The translations under genes were made by a program, and so were the position numbers. The notes under the pieces are model-generated. The model saw only the letters and a program-made list of their open reading frames with translations. It was not told where the DNA came from and did not search any database. 64,000 nt of DNA from Flammeovirgaceae bacterium SG7u.111 (GTDB lineage Bacteria; Bacteroidota; Bacteroidia; Cytophagales; Flammeovirgaceae): contig CP139021.1 in assembly GCA_034044135.1 (NCBI GenBank), positions 2,433,635-2,497,634 of the forward strand, written 5' to 3'. Positions 27,676 to 36,953 of the stretch are shown one piece after another. Each line of letters opens with the position of its first letter. Position 1 is the stretch's first letter.

Positions 27676-27731
27676 AGGGGCAAAAGTAGGGTAAGGGAGA
27701 CATGAAAGTTCATATCTCCCCGTATATTTTA

Positions 27732-28337
27732 TTACTCTTTCAATACCATGTCGATACAGAAGACTGCGGCAAGGATCAATAGTCTCAACGGATGATCACT
27801 TGGTACTTTCTCGTCGATTTGGAGCATGTAGTTATCGGCGGTGGTGAAGAGTTCTTTGCCAAGTCCTGCCCATTTTTTGCTCACATGGGCAAATTCAACA
27901 TCGTCTTTCACAAACTTGAAATCCCAGCTTGTCCATTTTCCTTTCAGGGTACAAAAGATATTATCCTCAGGATCGAGCACGTTGAACTTTCCGCCTATGG
28001 AGAAAAACTTTTGTTTGAATTTCCCTACCAACTGGTCGTCTTTATCAAACACTTGAACGGTAGATAGGAACAAGGAAATGCCACGTTTCACAGTCAATAT
28101 TTTTTCTCCAGAACTAGCTCTGACCTCCACTTCAAAGGGTGTCATTCGTTTGTAGTCGGTGAATCGTAAGATTTTGGTGAAAAAGCCCAAGCCGGGTTCG
28201 CGGCAAGTCATGAGAAGCTCTTGGGTTTCGGGATCAAAAACATCGTAATTGTTCGATGCTTTGAACATTCCCACATGTTCTTTTACGAAAAAGAGGTTTC
28301 TTTCGAGAATCGAGTTTGATTCTAATGTTGCATTCAT
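27732..28337 (-). CDS. Scramblase/LURP-one-like family protein
   Basis: 201 residues with no signal peptide. A tubby-like beta-barrel pattern is visible: NLFFVKEHVGMFKASNNYDV, LMTCREPGLGFFTKILRFTD, GISLFLSTVQVFDKDDQLVG, KFNVLDPEDNIFCTLKGKW. It ends in a hydrophobic helix HPLRLLILAAVFCIDMVL, as in phospholipid-scramblase-related bacterial proteins, where this helix is buried or membrane-inserted. Cellular role in bacteria is not established. Downstream, 56 bp away, lies the CWC protein gene, possibly read on the same transcript. Confidence 0.75.
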   Translation of the reverse strand: MNATLESNSILERNLFFVKEHVGMFKASNNYDVFDPETQELLMTCREPGLGFFTKILRFTDYKRMTPFEVEVRASSGEKILTVKRGISLFLSTVQVFDKDDQLVGKFKQKFFSIGGKFNVLDPEDNIFCTLKGKWTSWDFKFVKDDVEFAHVSKKWAGLGKELFTTADNYMLQIDEKVPSDHPLRLLILAAVFCIDMVLKE

Positions 28338-28570
28338 GTTTGTGAGTTTTAAGTAAAGGTTTAAAAAAAATGCGTTGTAAATAAAACCCTTTGCTTGTTC
28401 TAAGATTGTTGTATAGGTGATACTTTTAACTCAATACACAAAAAACTTGCAATCGCAGCGGCGAACCGTTAGAAACCTGTAACTCGTAACAGGTAAAAAA
28501 CATTAGAATAGGAAGTTGGACTTAAAGAATTAAGTGCTGTTGTCATTTACGGAGAAGTACTCAAAGCAAA

Positions 28571-28774
28571 TTACTCCCCTCCCTTTAGGGTTTTATTTAC
28601 TTCGTCCTCGGTTTCCCTCAGCTTGTTTTGGCAGTAGGTGAGGAGGAATCCCGCCCGCTTCACTTTTTCGGTGAGTTGGTCTATGGGTATCTCATTGTTC
28701 TCTAATGCTTCTTGGATGTCGTTGAGCTCTTCCAGTGCTTCGCTGTAGGTCGGTTCAGTTTTCTTTTTGCTCAT
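28571..28774 (-). CDS. xseB: Exodeoxyribonuclease VII small subunit
   Basis: 67 residues. The family pattern YSEALEELNDIQEALENNEI followed by LTEKVKRAGFLLTYCQNKL and the terminal TEDEVNKTL forms the two-helix hairpin that packs several copies onto XseA. The gene overlaps the 3' end of xseA by 20 bp in another frame, so the subunits are translationally coupled. It is a little shorter than the enteric protein, which is normal here. Confidence 0.92.
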   Translation of the reverse strand: MSKKKTEPTYSEALEELNDIQEALENNEIPIDQLTEKVKRAGFLLTYCQNKLRETEDEVNKTLKGGE

Positions 28775-29996
28775 CTCTTTTTTCTACTTTATCGATGGTA
28801 CTTTTTATTTCAAATTGATGGGTAAGGGTGGTGAGTTCCTCGCCTTTTTTTAGCTCGCTTGCGGTCTTTACAGGCTTCCCGTTTACATAGCTAATGGAGT
28901 AGCCTCTTTTCAAAATGTTTTCGGGGTTGAGGTGGTGGATTTCCTGCCCAAGGCTTTTTATTCGCACCTTTTCTCTTTCCAAAAGTAATTGTGCTTGCTG
29001 GGCAGTTTTCATTTTTATTTCTCCCAAAGCTACCTTTTGCATGTACAGCAATTGCAGCACACCGCTTTGCAGCTGGAAGCTGGCACTGTCGAGCATCCTC
29101 GATTCGGTGTTGAGCAGATCTTTGGTGAGGGCTGCGATGTTTTCAAATCCAAGTTGGAGTTGGGACTCAAAGTTGATGCACAACTGCACGAAAAACTCCG
29201 CCACCGCAGTGGGGGTTTTGAGCTGCTGTCGGGCTACCATATCGCAGACGCTTTCATCGCGGTGATGGCCGATGCCTGTGAATACAGGAAGTTCCAAATT
29301 GGCGATGGTTTCTGAAAGGGCATAGCTGTTGAATACTTCCAAGTCGAGCCTTGCGCCTCCGCCACGGATCAGTGCCACAGCATCAAATCTACTTGGGTCA
29401 ATGCGTTTGAGAGCAATGATGATTTCTTGCTCAGCCCGCTCGCCTTGCACCGAAGCTTGGAACGTTTCTAGTTGGAATTTGTAGCCGTAAGGGTTTTGGT
29501 GGAGCTGGTTCAGAAAATCGGAATAGCCCGCTGCTGTTGGTGAAGAGACGACCGCAATCCGCTGGGCAACTAAGGGCAAAGGTAACCCTTGCTGCTTGTC
29601 CATCAGTTCGTTGTCTATCAACTGCCAGATGGTTTCCCTCCGCTTTAGTTCTAGCTCGCCAATGGTATAAGCAGGGTTGATATCCTGCACATTGAGGGAC
29701 AAACCATGTACTTCGTGGTAAGTGACTTCCACCAAAATAAGCACTTTGCTCCCTGCCGAAAGCAGCACTTCTAGCCCTGCGCCGTGCTCGGCATGAAGCT
29801 GTGCGAGTTTGCTTCCCCAAATGTTCGCACGAGCTTTGGCAACGATGCGCTCGTCTTCTTTTTGCACCAGTTCCAAATAAGCATGAGTACCCACCTGTGC
29901 CTGGGCAAGTTCGGCGCTAATCCAAAATTGCCGATTGATATCGACAATCAGTTTTTGGATGCTTTTGTTGAGCTGGAGTAGGGTAAAATGTTTCAA
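28755..29996 (-). CDS. xseA: Exodeoxyribonuclease VII large subunit
   Basis: Catalytic subunit of the nuclease that degrades single-stranded DNA from both ends, used in repair. 413 residues. The N-terminal OB-fold (about 1-100) contains FWISAELAQAQVGTHAYLEL; the central nuclease domain holds AVVSSPTAAGYSDFLNQL, DAVALIRGGGARLDLEVF and FTGIGHHRDESVCDMVA with the conserved Asp/His residues; then a long coiled coil (MLDSASFQLQSGVLQLLYMQ) and the C-terminal LKRGYSISYVNGKPVKTASE segment. Complete and typical. Operon with xseB. Confidence 0.95.
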   Translation of the reverse strand: MKHFTLLQLNKSIQKLIVDINRQFWISAELAQAQVGTHAYLELVQKEDERIVAKARANIWGSKLAQLHAEHGAGLEVLLSAGSKVLILVEVTYHEVHGLSLNVQDINPAYTIGELELKRRETIWQLIDNELMDKQQGLPLPLVAQRIAVVSSPTAAGYSDFLNQLHQNPYGYKFQLETFQASVQGERAEQEIIIALKRIDPSRFDAVALIRGGGARLDLEVFNSYALSETIANLELPVFTGIGHHRDESVCDMVARQQLKTPTAVAEFFVQLCINFESQLQLGFENIAALTKDLLNTESRMLDSASFQLQSGVLQLLYMQKVALGEIKMKTAQQAQLLLEREKVRIKSLGQEIHHLNPENILKRGYSISYVNGKPVKTASELKKGEELTTLTHQFEIKSTIDKVEKRDEQKEN

Positions 29997-30199
29997 ATTA
30001 GTTTCAATTTGTGGCGAAGTTAGGTAAAATGGGATTCATGCTCAACCATAATTCAAATATGGTTTCTCAACCCGCTCAAACTCTTTAGTTTGGGCATAGT
30101 TAATCTTGTAGGCTTATGCTTTTTAAAAACAGGAGGAACAGTATGCTGGTTTTGAGAAGGTATGGTCGATCTTATTTTTTGTATTTAAACTGATGAACC

Positions 30200-30700
30200 A
30201 TGTTACAAATAACCGTAGCCGAAGGGCATGTTTTTGAGCTCGAAAAAAAGGAAGGAGAGGTTTTTTTGAATGGAAAAAAGTTGGACTGGGACTTGTCCAA
30301 AATTAATGAGCGACATTATCATGTGATTAGCGAGGGGCAATCTTTCAACTTGGAAATTGTGGAAAAAGATCTCCAAAGCAAAGAATTTGTTTTGAAGATA
30401 AATGGCAAAACGCTGACCGTTGTCGCAAAAGACAAGCTTGATTTGTTGCTGGAGAACTTGGGTATGGCTCAGGGGAGCAACAAAGTAGTTTCCGAATTGG
30501 TGGCGCCTATGCCAGGGCTGATTATGGAAGTGTGCGTAGAAGAAGGTTCAGAAGTGAAAATTGGAGATAAATTGATAGTTTTGGAGGCGATGAAAATGGA
30601 GAATGTGCTGAAATCACCTGTTGATGGGGTGGTAAAATCGGTCAGCGTGGGGAAAGGCGACAATGTAGAGAAGAAGCACGTGCTAATTCATTTTGAATAA
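30200..30700 (+). CDS. Biotin carboxyl carrier subunit of an acyl-CoA carboxylase
   Basis: 166 residues. The C-terminal 75 residues are a complete biotinyl domain: VAPMPGLIMEVCVEEGSEVK, then LEAMKMENVLKSPVDGVV with the biotinylated Lys in AMKM (about 133), then VLIHFE. The N-terminal half is the small beta-rich extension seen in Bacteroidota proteins of this type. No carboxylase or carboxyltransferase gene is adjacent, so it must serve subunits encoded elsewhere, for example propionyl-CoA or methylcrotonyl-CoA carboxylase; which one cannot be told. It is followed by a perfect palindromic terminator. Confidence 0.9.
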   Translation: MLQITVAEGHVFELEKKEGEVFLNGKKLDWDLSKINERHYHVISEGQSFNLEIVEKDLQSKEFVLKINGKTLTVVAKDKLDLLLENLGMAQGSNKVVSELVAPMPGLIMEVCVEEGSEVKIGDKLIVLEAMKMENVLKSPVDGVVKSVSVGKGDNVEKKHVLIHFE

Positions 30701-30728
30701 TGCTGTTTATCAAAAAAAAAGCTGATGT

Positions 30729-30757
30729 AGAGCCAAGGCATGCCTTGGCTCTTTTTT
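30729..30757 (+). terminator. Perfect palindromic terminator after biotin carrier gene
   Basis: AGAGCCAAGGCA (30729-30740) and TGCCTTGGCTCT (30741-30752) are exact reverse complements, followed by a T run. A strong rho-independent terminator. Confidence 0.9.
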
Positions 30758-30881
30758 ACTAGATAACTAAAGTTGCGCAATATTTACCTTTATCAGATAT
30801 TGCATACCAAAAATTTATGGTTAACCGAGCCTTGTTAATGATTGGTGCCAGAATGCGTGACTTGAATAAAACAAGAAAAGA

Positions 30882-31490
30882 ATGCTAAAAAGTTATTACG
30901 AAATTGGTGGGATAGAGGCCGGATGCGACGAAGCGGGGAGAGGATGTTTAGCTGGACCCGTAGTGGCAGCGGCTGTTATTTTGCCCGAAAACTACGAAAA
31001 CGAACTGCTTAACGATTCGAAAAAAATAACTAAAAGCCTTCGTGAGTCGCTGAGGGAAGAAATCAAAGAGCATGCGCTGGCTTGGGCAGTGGCGGAAGTG
31101 AGCAATGAAGAAATTGATGAAATAAATATCCTGAAAGGGTCTTTTGTGGCCATGCATCGGGCTATTGACCAATTGAAAACTCGTCCTAATCGATTGCTGA
31201 TAGATGGTAATCGCTTTATTCCTTACCAGTCGGTGAAGCATTTTTGCATAGTAAAAGGCGATGGGAAATATGCTTCGATAGCGGCAGCGTCTATTTTGGC
31301 TAAAACCCATCGGGATGATTTGATGGAAAAGCTTGCCAAGGAATACCCAGGGTACGGCTGGGAAAAAAACGCTGGCTACCCAACCAAGGCGCATAGGGAA
31401 GGAATAAGGCAATTGGGCACGACTCCTTTCCACCGAATGTCGTTCAAGCTCTTGCCCGAGCAGCTGGAGGTGCCTTTTGGGAAAAAATAA
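30882..31490 (+). CDS. rnhB: Ribonuclease HII
   Basis: Cleaves RNA in RNA-DNA hybrids and removes single ribonucleotides from DNA. 202 residues. Catalytic Asp-Glu in AGCDEAGRGCLAGPVVAAAV near the N-terminus, third acid in LLIDGNRFIP, fourth in the GDGKYASIAAASILAKTHRD segment. It ends with FHRMSFKLL. All four acidic positions appear intact. Monocistronic by spacing. Confidence 0.96.
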   Translation: MLKSYYEIGGIEAGCDEAGRGCLAGPVVAAAVILPENYENELLNDSKKITKSLRESLREEIKEHALAWAVAEVSNEEIDEINILKGSFVAMHRAIDQLKTRPNRLLIDGNRFIPYQSVKHFCIVKGDGKYASIAAASILAKTHRDDLMEKLAKEYPGYGWEKNAGYPTKAHREGIRQLGTTPFHRMSFKLLPEQLEVPFGKK

Positions 31491-31580
31491 AAATACCTGA
31501 TAAAGACTCATTTTTTTTGTGGAAATTTGCCCTTGTAAGTGGGCTAGTTGTCCATTTTTAGGTTCAACGATTTATTTTCT

Positions 31581-32141
31581 ATGCTTAAAAATATCAAAAT
31601 AAAACAGGTGTTGGTTGGTGCGCTATTGCTCTCAATAGTTGCGGGTTGTATGCAAAAAGAGTTCGATAATATTAATATTTTAACGGACGTGCAAGGTGAT
31701 TTTGCTTTCGGTGCAGAAGGTGAAACTATTCCTGCTGATACGATATTGAGCGTATATGGAGATACTATTTTGGAGGATACCAACTTTTTTGTAGATACAC
31801 TTAATATTTCGAGAGATGATGTAAATCAAATATTGTCTGATGAAATTATTTTGACAGTGGAGAGCGGAAGTGCAAATCTTCGCTTTTTGCAAGGGGTAGA
31901 GGTCTATTTGTTAGATGCCGATGATTTAGAAAATGAGATTCTTATTGGGTTTCAGGATACTATTATTTCTACCGTAGGCAGTAGTTTTGAGTTAGAACTC
32001 GAACCGAATGATGTAAAAGACATAATGTTTTTGAGTGAAAATGTAGGGATTAGAACACTGTTTGACTTGAGAAGTTCTGTTTCTACCGAAATTAAAACAA
32101 GGGTGAATATAAAATTGAGGGTAGCGGGGGAATTGGAATAG
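31581..32141 (+). CDS. Hypothetical lipoprotein
   Basis: 186 residues from ATG 31581; a TTG at 31548 adds 11 residues that would spoil the signal peptide, so I prefer the ATG. MLKNIKIKQVLVGALLLSIV then AGC forms a lipoprotein signal peptide. The mature protein is acidic and beta-rich (VEVYLLDADDLENEILIGFQ, TRVNIKLRVAGELE at the C-terminus), consistent with a beta-sandwich surface lipoprotein. I do not recognise the family. It lies 94 bp before the TPR-PP2C sensor gene on the same strand and might be co-transcribed. Confidence 0.7.
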   Translation: MLKNIKIKQVLVGALLLSIVAGCMQKEFDNINILTDVQGDFAFGAEGETIPADTILSVYGDTILEDTNFFVDTLNISRDDVNQILSDEIILTVESGSANLRFLQGVEVYLLDADDLENEILIGFQDTIISTVGSSFELELEPNDVKDIMFLSENVGIRTLFDLRSSVSTEIKTRVNIKLRVAGELE

Positions 32142-32234
32142 ATTGGGTGCTCAAAAAAAGCTGATTGTATTACAGTAAAAAACAGATTTGCCCGTTATAC
32201 GCTGTAACGTACTCTAATTAGCTTTACCTATAAA

Positions 32235-34808
32235 ATGAAAACCATTTCTTTACGCTTTTTCATCTTACTTTTTCCTTTCTTATTACCAACTTTTGCTTTC
32301 TCACAAACCCAACAAGTGATCGACAGCCTTGAACAGGTGCTTGAAAAAGAGCTTGAAGGCAAAGACCGGGTCGATTTGCTCAACACACTTTCCTATAGAT
32401 ATCAGTTTGTAAAACCTATAGAGGCTATAGTAAATGGTACTAAAGCGCTAAAACTCTCAAAAGAAATTGGCTACAAAGAAGGTGAGGCAAATGCTTATTC
32501 AATGATTCAGAGTGGGTATTACTACCAAGGAAATGATACAAAAGCATTGGAGTACCTGCTGAAGGCGATAAAAGCTTTTGAAGATATTGAAGATGACACA
32601 AGTGTTGCTAGGCACTATTATTACCTTGGTTCTTTCCACAGAAGGCACAAACAAGATAGTCTAGCTCATGCCTATTACGCCCAAGCACTTGCTGTTTATG
32701 AGAAGTTGGAAGATGAAAAAGGAATATCTGGAGTACTAAATAGTACGGGAAGGGTTTCCTTTAGGCAAGGTAAATACGATGAAGCGCTTGAGTATTTTCA
32801 CAAAGCACTGGTGATTAGAGAAAAACTAGGCGTAAAAGCGACCATTGCCTATTCATTGAGCGATATCGGTCGAGTTCAACTTAAAAAAGGAGACCCAAAG
32901 GAAGCAGAAAAGTTTTTTAGAAAGTCATTAACCTTGTATAAGGAAACCGAAGACAATAAGGGGATCTCCGAAACTATTGCATTGTTAGGGGAGTCGTTAT
33001 TAGATCAAAAGAAATACAGCTCCAGTCAAAAATTATTAGCTGAATCCTTGGAGTTAGCCAAAAATGCTGGTTTTAAATCCACTTTGCTTGATATTTATGT
33101 ACTCTATATCAGACTTTCGGTAGAGACGAATAAATATGCCCAAGCCTATGAGTATCAAGTAGCGATGACGGATCTGGATAAGCAACTGCACGATGAAAGT
33201 GCCCAGACTAAAATAGCGTCGATGCAATCTGGTTTTGAGCTGGATAAGAAACAAGCTGAGATAGATTTGCTCAATAAAGATAAAGAACTTAGCGAAAAGG
33301 AGTCGAAGCAGAGAATGACCTTTATTGTAGGGTTGTTGGCTAGCTTGTGTATGGTGACGGGCTTAGTAGTGGTTCAGAAAAGGCAAAATGAGCTAAAGAA
33401 GAAGGCTAATTCGAAACTGAAAGAGCAAAATGATGAGATCAATTCCAAAAACTCTGAGTTAGAAACTTTGGCAGAAACACTAGCCGAACAGCGAAACCAA
33501 ATTGAGAAAAACCTTGAGAATATTGAGGTACTAAGTAAAATAGGTCAAGAAATTACTTCACAACTGACCATAGGAGGAATTGTAAAAACAGTCTATGAGC
33601 GTATTAATCATTTGTCAGTTTCTTCCTCATTTGCCATTGGCTTATATAATGAGGATAGCAATAATATGACCTTTTTCGGTTTAGAAGATACAAATAAGAC
33701 TTTGGTGAATTCAGTAGAAGAGTTTGATGCTTCTTCAAGTTTGGCAACATGGAGTTTTGAAAAGCAAGAAGCTATACTTATAGGAGATGTAGAAAGTGAA
33801 TATCGGCAGTTTATTCCCAAGAAACCAGCGTTCTATCATTCCGAGGAAAGAAATTCTCTTGTTTATGTTCCGCTTACCTTGAAGGATAGGCCAATAGGAG
33901 TTTTGACTGTTCAAAACAAAAGGAAAAATGTTTATGGTGAATACGAATTGAATTTCCTTAAAAACATGGCAGTTTATACGACCATCGCATTGATAAATTC
34001 TGATGCAGTTGAGGAAATTGAACGACAAAAAGCATTAATCACCAAAAAGAACGATGATATTTTGGCGAGTATGACCTATGCAGGTAGGATACAGTCAACC
34101 CTTTTGCCACAGCAGGCAACTATAGAGAAAGTACTTCCAGAAAGCTTTGTGTTGTTCCAGCCTAAGGATATTGTATCAGGAGATTTTTATTGGGTAAGCT
34201 CTAAAGAAGATCGAACTTATGTGATTGCTATTGATTGTACAGGGCACGGTGTTCCAGGTGCTATTATGAGTATTTTGGCACACGAAATGGTGAATATTGT
34301 GTTGAATATAAGGGGAATAACATCGCCAGAGCTTATTTTGAAAAACTTGCATGTGGAGGTGAGGAACACGCTAAGGCAGTACGAAACGAATAATAGGGAA
34401 GGTATGGATATGTCGATATGTGTGGTGGATAAAACAAATAAGCAGCTTGAATTTGCAGGAGCTAAAAACCCTTTGGTTTATATAAAGAATGGAGAATTGA
34501 CTGAAATTAAAGGGGACAGACTTTCTATAGGTGGGCAGCTAAAACATGACAAAAGGAAATTCACTAAGCACATAGTACCTATTGATGCCCCAACAAGTTT
34601 CTATCTGTTCTCGGATGGTTACCAAGACCAGTTTGGTGGGGCTGAGGGGCGGAAGTTCATGGGCAAACAGCTTAAAGCCAAATTGCTTGAAATATGTGAC
34701 GAGCCTATGGAAGCACAAGGAAAAATCTTAAAAGAAATCCTTGCAGCTTGGCAAGGTGATAAAGAAAAGCAGACTGACGATATTTTAGTAATTGGCGCTA
34801 AGGTTTAG
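32235..34808 (+). CDS. TPR-GAF-PP2C (SpoIIE) membrane sensor phosphatase
   Basis: 857 residues. Signal peptide to about residue 23 (LLPTFAFSQ). Periplasmic TPR array, about residues 40-330 (YYYLGSFHRRHKQDSLAHAY, EALEYFHKALVIREKLG, EAEKFFRKSLTLYKETE). One membrane helix TFIVGLLASLCMVTGLVVV (about 357-375), a coiled coil, then a GAF domain (about 440-590). The C-terminal PP2C domain has KDIVSGDFYW, AIDCTGHGVPGAIMSI, REGMDMSICVVD, FLFSDGYQDQFGG-like text and a final TDDILVIGAKV. Same output module as the sensor at 6480. It would dephosphorylate a Ser/Thr partner such as an anti-sigma antagonist. Its stop overlaps, tail to tail, with the stop of the M20 gene. Confidence 0.93.
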   Translation: MKTISLRFFILLFPFLLPTFAFSQTQQVIDSLEQVLEKELEGKDRVDLLNTLSYRYQFVKPIEAIVNGTKALKLSKEIGYKEGEANAYSMIQSGYYYQGNDTKALEYLLKAIKAFEDIEDDTSVARHYYYLGSFHRRHKQDSLAHAYYAQALAVYEKLEDEKGISGVLNSTGRVSFRQGKYDEALEYFHKALVIREKLGVKATIAYSLSDIGRVQLKKGDPKEAEKFFRKSLTLYKETEDNKGISETIALLGESLLDQKKYSSSQKLLAESLELAKNAGFKSTLLDIYVLYIRLSVETNKYAQAYEYQVAMTDLDKQLHDESAQTKIASMQSGFELDKKQAEIDLLNKDKELSEKESKQRMTFIVGLLASLCMVTGLVVVQKRQNELKKKANSKLKEQNDEINSKNSELETLAETLAEQRNQIEKNLENIEVLSKIGQEITSQLTIGGIVKTVYERINHLSVSSSFAIGLYNEDSNNMTFFGLEDTNKTLVNSVEEFDASSSLATWSFEKQEAILIGDVESEYRQFIPKKPAFYHSEERNSLVYVPLTLKDRPIGVLTVQNKRKNVYGEYELNFLKNMAVYTTIALINSDAVEEIERQKALITKKNDDILASMTYAGRIQSTLLPQQATIEKVLPESFVLFQPKDIVSGDFYWVSSKEDRTYVIAIDCTGHGVPGAIMSILAHEMVNIVLNIRGITSPELILKNLHVEVRNTLRQYETNNREGMDMSICVVDKTNKQLEFAGAKNPLVYIKNGELTEIKGDRLSIGGQLKHDKRKFTKHIVPIDAPTSFYLFSDGYQDQFGGAEGRKFMGKQLKAKLLEICDEPMEAQGKILKEILAAWQGDKEKQTDDILVIGAKV

Positions 34809-35860
34809 CCAAGTTCTAATCCATCAAGAAGTTTGACATACCAATCAATTCCACTTTTGATTTCTGAAAGCAAGATATACTCCTCCGCTGTATGGGATCT
34901 GGCTGAATCGCCAGGTCCCATTTTTATAGTGGTGAAAGGCATCAAAGCTTGGTCGGAAAGGGTGGGAGATCCATAATAACTCAAGCCAAGCTCTGTTCCT
35001 TTTTTCACAATAGGATGATCGAGTGAAATACCAGAAGAGTTCAAACGGAAGGATCGGGCTTTTACTTCTGATTTCACATTTTCTTTGATGATTTCAAAAA
35101 CTTCTTGGTTGGAGTATGTTTCCGTAGTACGTACATCTACCACAAACTTGCAACTGGCTGGAACCACATTGTGCTGTGAACCTGCTTCAATTTGGGTTAC
35201 GCTCATTTTTATTTCACCGAGTACTTCAGATATTTTTGGGAATCGGTAGTTTTTGAACCAAGCAATGTCTTCCATAGCAAGGTAAATACTATTGGTTCCT
35301 TCGTTGCGAGCAGCGTGCCCAGCTTTGCCAATTGCCTCTCCATCAATTACCATCAGCCCCTTTTCGGCTATAGCCATTTGCGATTGGGTAGGTTCTCCAA
35401 CAATGCCAAGGCGTATTTCTCCAAGTTCGGTTAGGATACTTTCTACACCATTTTTTCCTGATACTTCCTCTTCGGCCGTAGCGGCAAAAATGAGGTTATA
35501 AGCTTGTTCGGTCTGGGTCAAATGGATAAAAGTGGCAAGGAGTGCCATAAGCGGACCACCTGCATCGTTGCTTCCTAAGCCTGTTAGCGTATCTCCTTCT
35601 AGCTTGGCTTGGAACGGGTCGGAAACCCATTTCGGATTGGGTTTGACAGTATCGTGGTGGGAGTTAAGAAGAATGGTAGGAAGTGATTGTCCATTAGAAT
35701 GGCTGACCCAGACGTTATTGCCGCTTCGTTGAGGGAAAAAGCCTTTGGTTGTTAAAAACTGCTCAATGAGGTCGGCGGTTTTAGACTCATCCCTGCTGAT
35801 AGAAGGGGTTTCAATCAGTTTCTTCAATAACTCAATTACTTCTTTTTTTAACTCTTCCAT
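34805..35860 (-). CDS. M20-family metallo-deacylase, ArgE/DapE-like
   Basis: 351 residues, cytoplasmic. Zinc ligands and catalytic residues: His-Asp in LLNSHHDTVKPN, bridging Asp in GLGSNDAGGPL, Glu pair in FAATAEEEVSGKNG, Glu-Pro in IVGEPTQSQMAIAEKG, and the distal His in GPGDSARSHTAEEYI. The dimerisation domain lies between (about 160-270). The sequence is closest in style to the acetylornithine/acetylcitrulline deacetylases used for arginine synthesis in Bacteroidota, but no arg gene is nearby, so the symbol is withheld. It is convergent with the PP2C sensor, with overlapping stop codons and no terminator between them. Confidence 0.85.
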   Translation of the reverse strand: MEELKKEVIELLKKLIETPSISRDESKTADLIEQFLTTKGFFPQRSGNNVWVSHSNGQSLPTILLNSHHDTVKPNPKWVSDPFQAKLEGDTLTGLGSNDAGGPLMALLATFIHLTQTEQAYNLIFAATAEEEVSGKNGVESILTELGEIRLGIVGEPTQSQMAIAEKGLMVIDGEAIGKAGHAARNEGTNSIYLAMEDIAWFKNYRFPKISEVLGEIKMSVTQIEAGSQHNVVPASCKFVVDVRTTETYSNQEVFEIIKENVKSEVKARSFRLNSSGISLDHPIVKKGTELGLSYYGSPTLSDQALMPFTTIKMGPGDSARSHTAEEYILLSEIKSGIDWYVKLLDGLELG

Positions 35861-36192
35861 ATCTCCTTTCTAATTTGGGAGTCAAAGGTAGTAGTCTGGA
35901 TTTAAATTCTTACAAAAATATCTTCTTCGCCCTGCTATCTTACTCCATTTCCACAACATTTCTTTAAGAGGTTGACTTGTTTATAAAATGTTGTTTTTTT
36001 AGGAAAATCTTACAATTTGTGCTTGCCTAAGTTAGGGGATGAGGTACTCCCTAAAATTGGGGATGCCTTGTTTTTGGCAAAATGAAACCAATATAATTGC
36101 AGTGTTTTTATAAAATATATAATAATTCTTATCTTTTTGGGTATAATAGGTATAGTTGTTGACTTAAAGCAATCGATATTCTATCAAAAAAT

Positions 36193-36271
36193 TTTGTTAA
36201 CAAATTGCTTGGGCTTCGTTGAAAAATACAAGTAAAACTCTATAATATCCTAAATATTTGTTAACGAATTG
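36193..36271. promoter_or_regulatory. Two direct TTTGTTAAC(A/G)AATTG boxes, candidate regulator sites
   Basis: TTTGTTAACAAATTG (36193-36207) and TTTGTTAACGAATTG (36257-36271) differ at one position and are 64 bp apart, about six helical turns. Each core GTTAAC is palindromic. They lie in the AT-rich 520-bp region upstream of the STAS-like gene (start 36382). No gene is seen in 35861-36381. Confidence 0.4.
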
Positions 36272-36381
36272 ATTTAAAAAGGGCAATATGTTTCTATTTA
36301 ATACATTCATTTAAGTACATTTAGTTAAATGAATTTTTCACTAACTCTTTCAACAATGCAATTCTAAATTACCAATCAGTT

Positions 36382-36819
36382 ATGAACATCTACACTCAAG
36401 AGCTATCACTAATGATCTATCAAAGCGATTACCTCCGGCTAGAATTCATGCCAGAGGAAAAACTAATGAAAATGCAATGGCTAGATCGTAGTTGTAGTAT
36501 GTCAGACAAAACTTTCAAGCAGGAGTTTTTAAAATATGCTGCTTTGGTGAAAAAACACCGCCCTTCCAAGTTATTGTTCAATACGGGAACGAGCTCATTT
36601 ACCATCAACCCTAAAATGCAAGCTTGGCTAAACGATAAGGTTTTTCCTGTTACCTATAATGCCGGTCTTAGAACAGTTGCTTTTATCGTGAGCAGGGTAT
36701 TTATCACTCAGCTATCACTTGAGCAAACGGTAGAGGAAGAACAGGGGAGGGCAAAGCACAAAATGGTGCGCTTTTTTGGAGATATAAACGAAGCTATGGC
36801 TTTCTTAAGGTTTAGCTAA
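36382..36819 (+). CDS. STAS/SpoIIAA-like domain protein
   Basis: 145 residues, no signal peptide. The pattern of a first beta strand YLRLEFMPEEKLMKMQWLD, helix MSDKTFKQEFLKYAALVKKH, strand RPSKLLFNTGTSSFTINPKM and helix-strand AGLRTVAFIVSRVF matches the small alpha/beta SpoIIAA-like (STAS/SEC14) proteins common in Cytophagia. Met at residue 11 is an alternative start. Function of this subgroup is unsettled. The nearness (1.6 kb) to a SpoIIE-type phosphatase suggests, without proof, a partner-switching link. It has a long AT-rich upstream region with two repeated boxes. Confidence 0.6.
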   Translation: MNIYTQELSLMIYQSDYLRLEFMPEEKLMKMQWLDRSCSMSDKTFKQEFLKYAALVKKHRPSKLLFNTGTSSFTINPKMQAWLNDKVFPVTYNAGLRTVAFIVSRVFITQLSLEQTVEEEQGRAKHKMVRFFGDINEAMAFLRFS

Positions 36820-36953
36820 TAAGATATGATACTTTCAACATTACTCATTTTTCAATTACCAAATAATCCGACTACTTGCTCTCTGATTTAACAGTTCAAC
36901 CAACATCTGATACCTGCTGAATAACTCCTTTTTGTCCTATCCAGTACTTTCCT

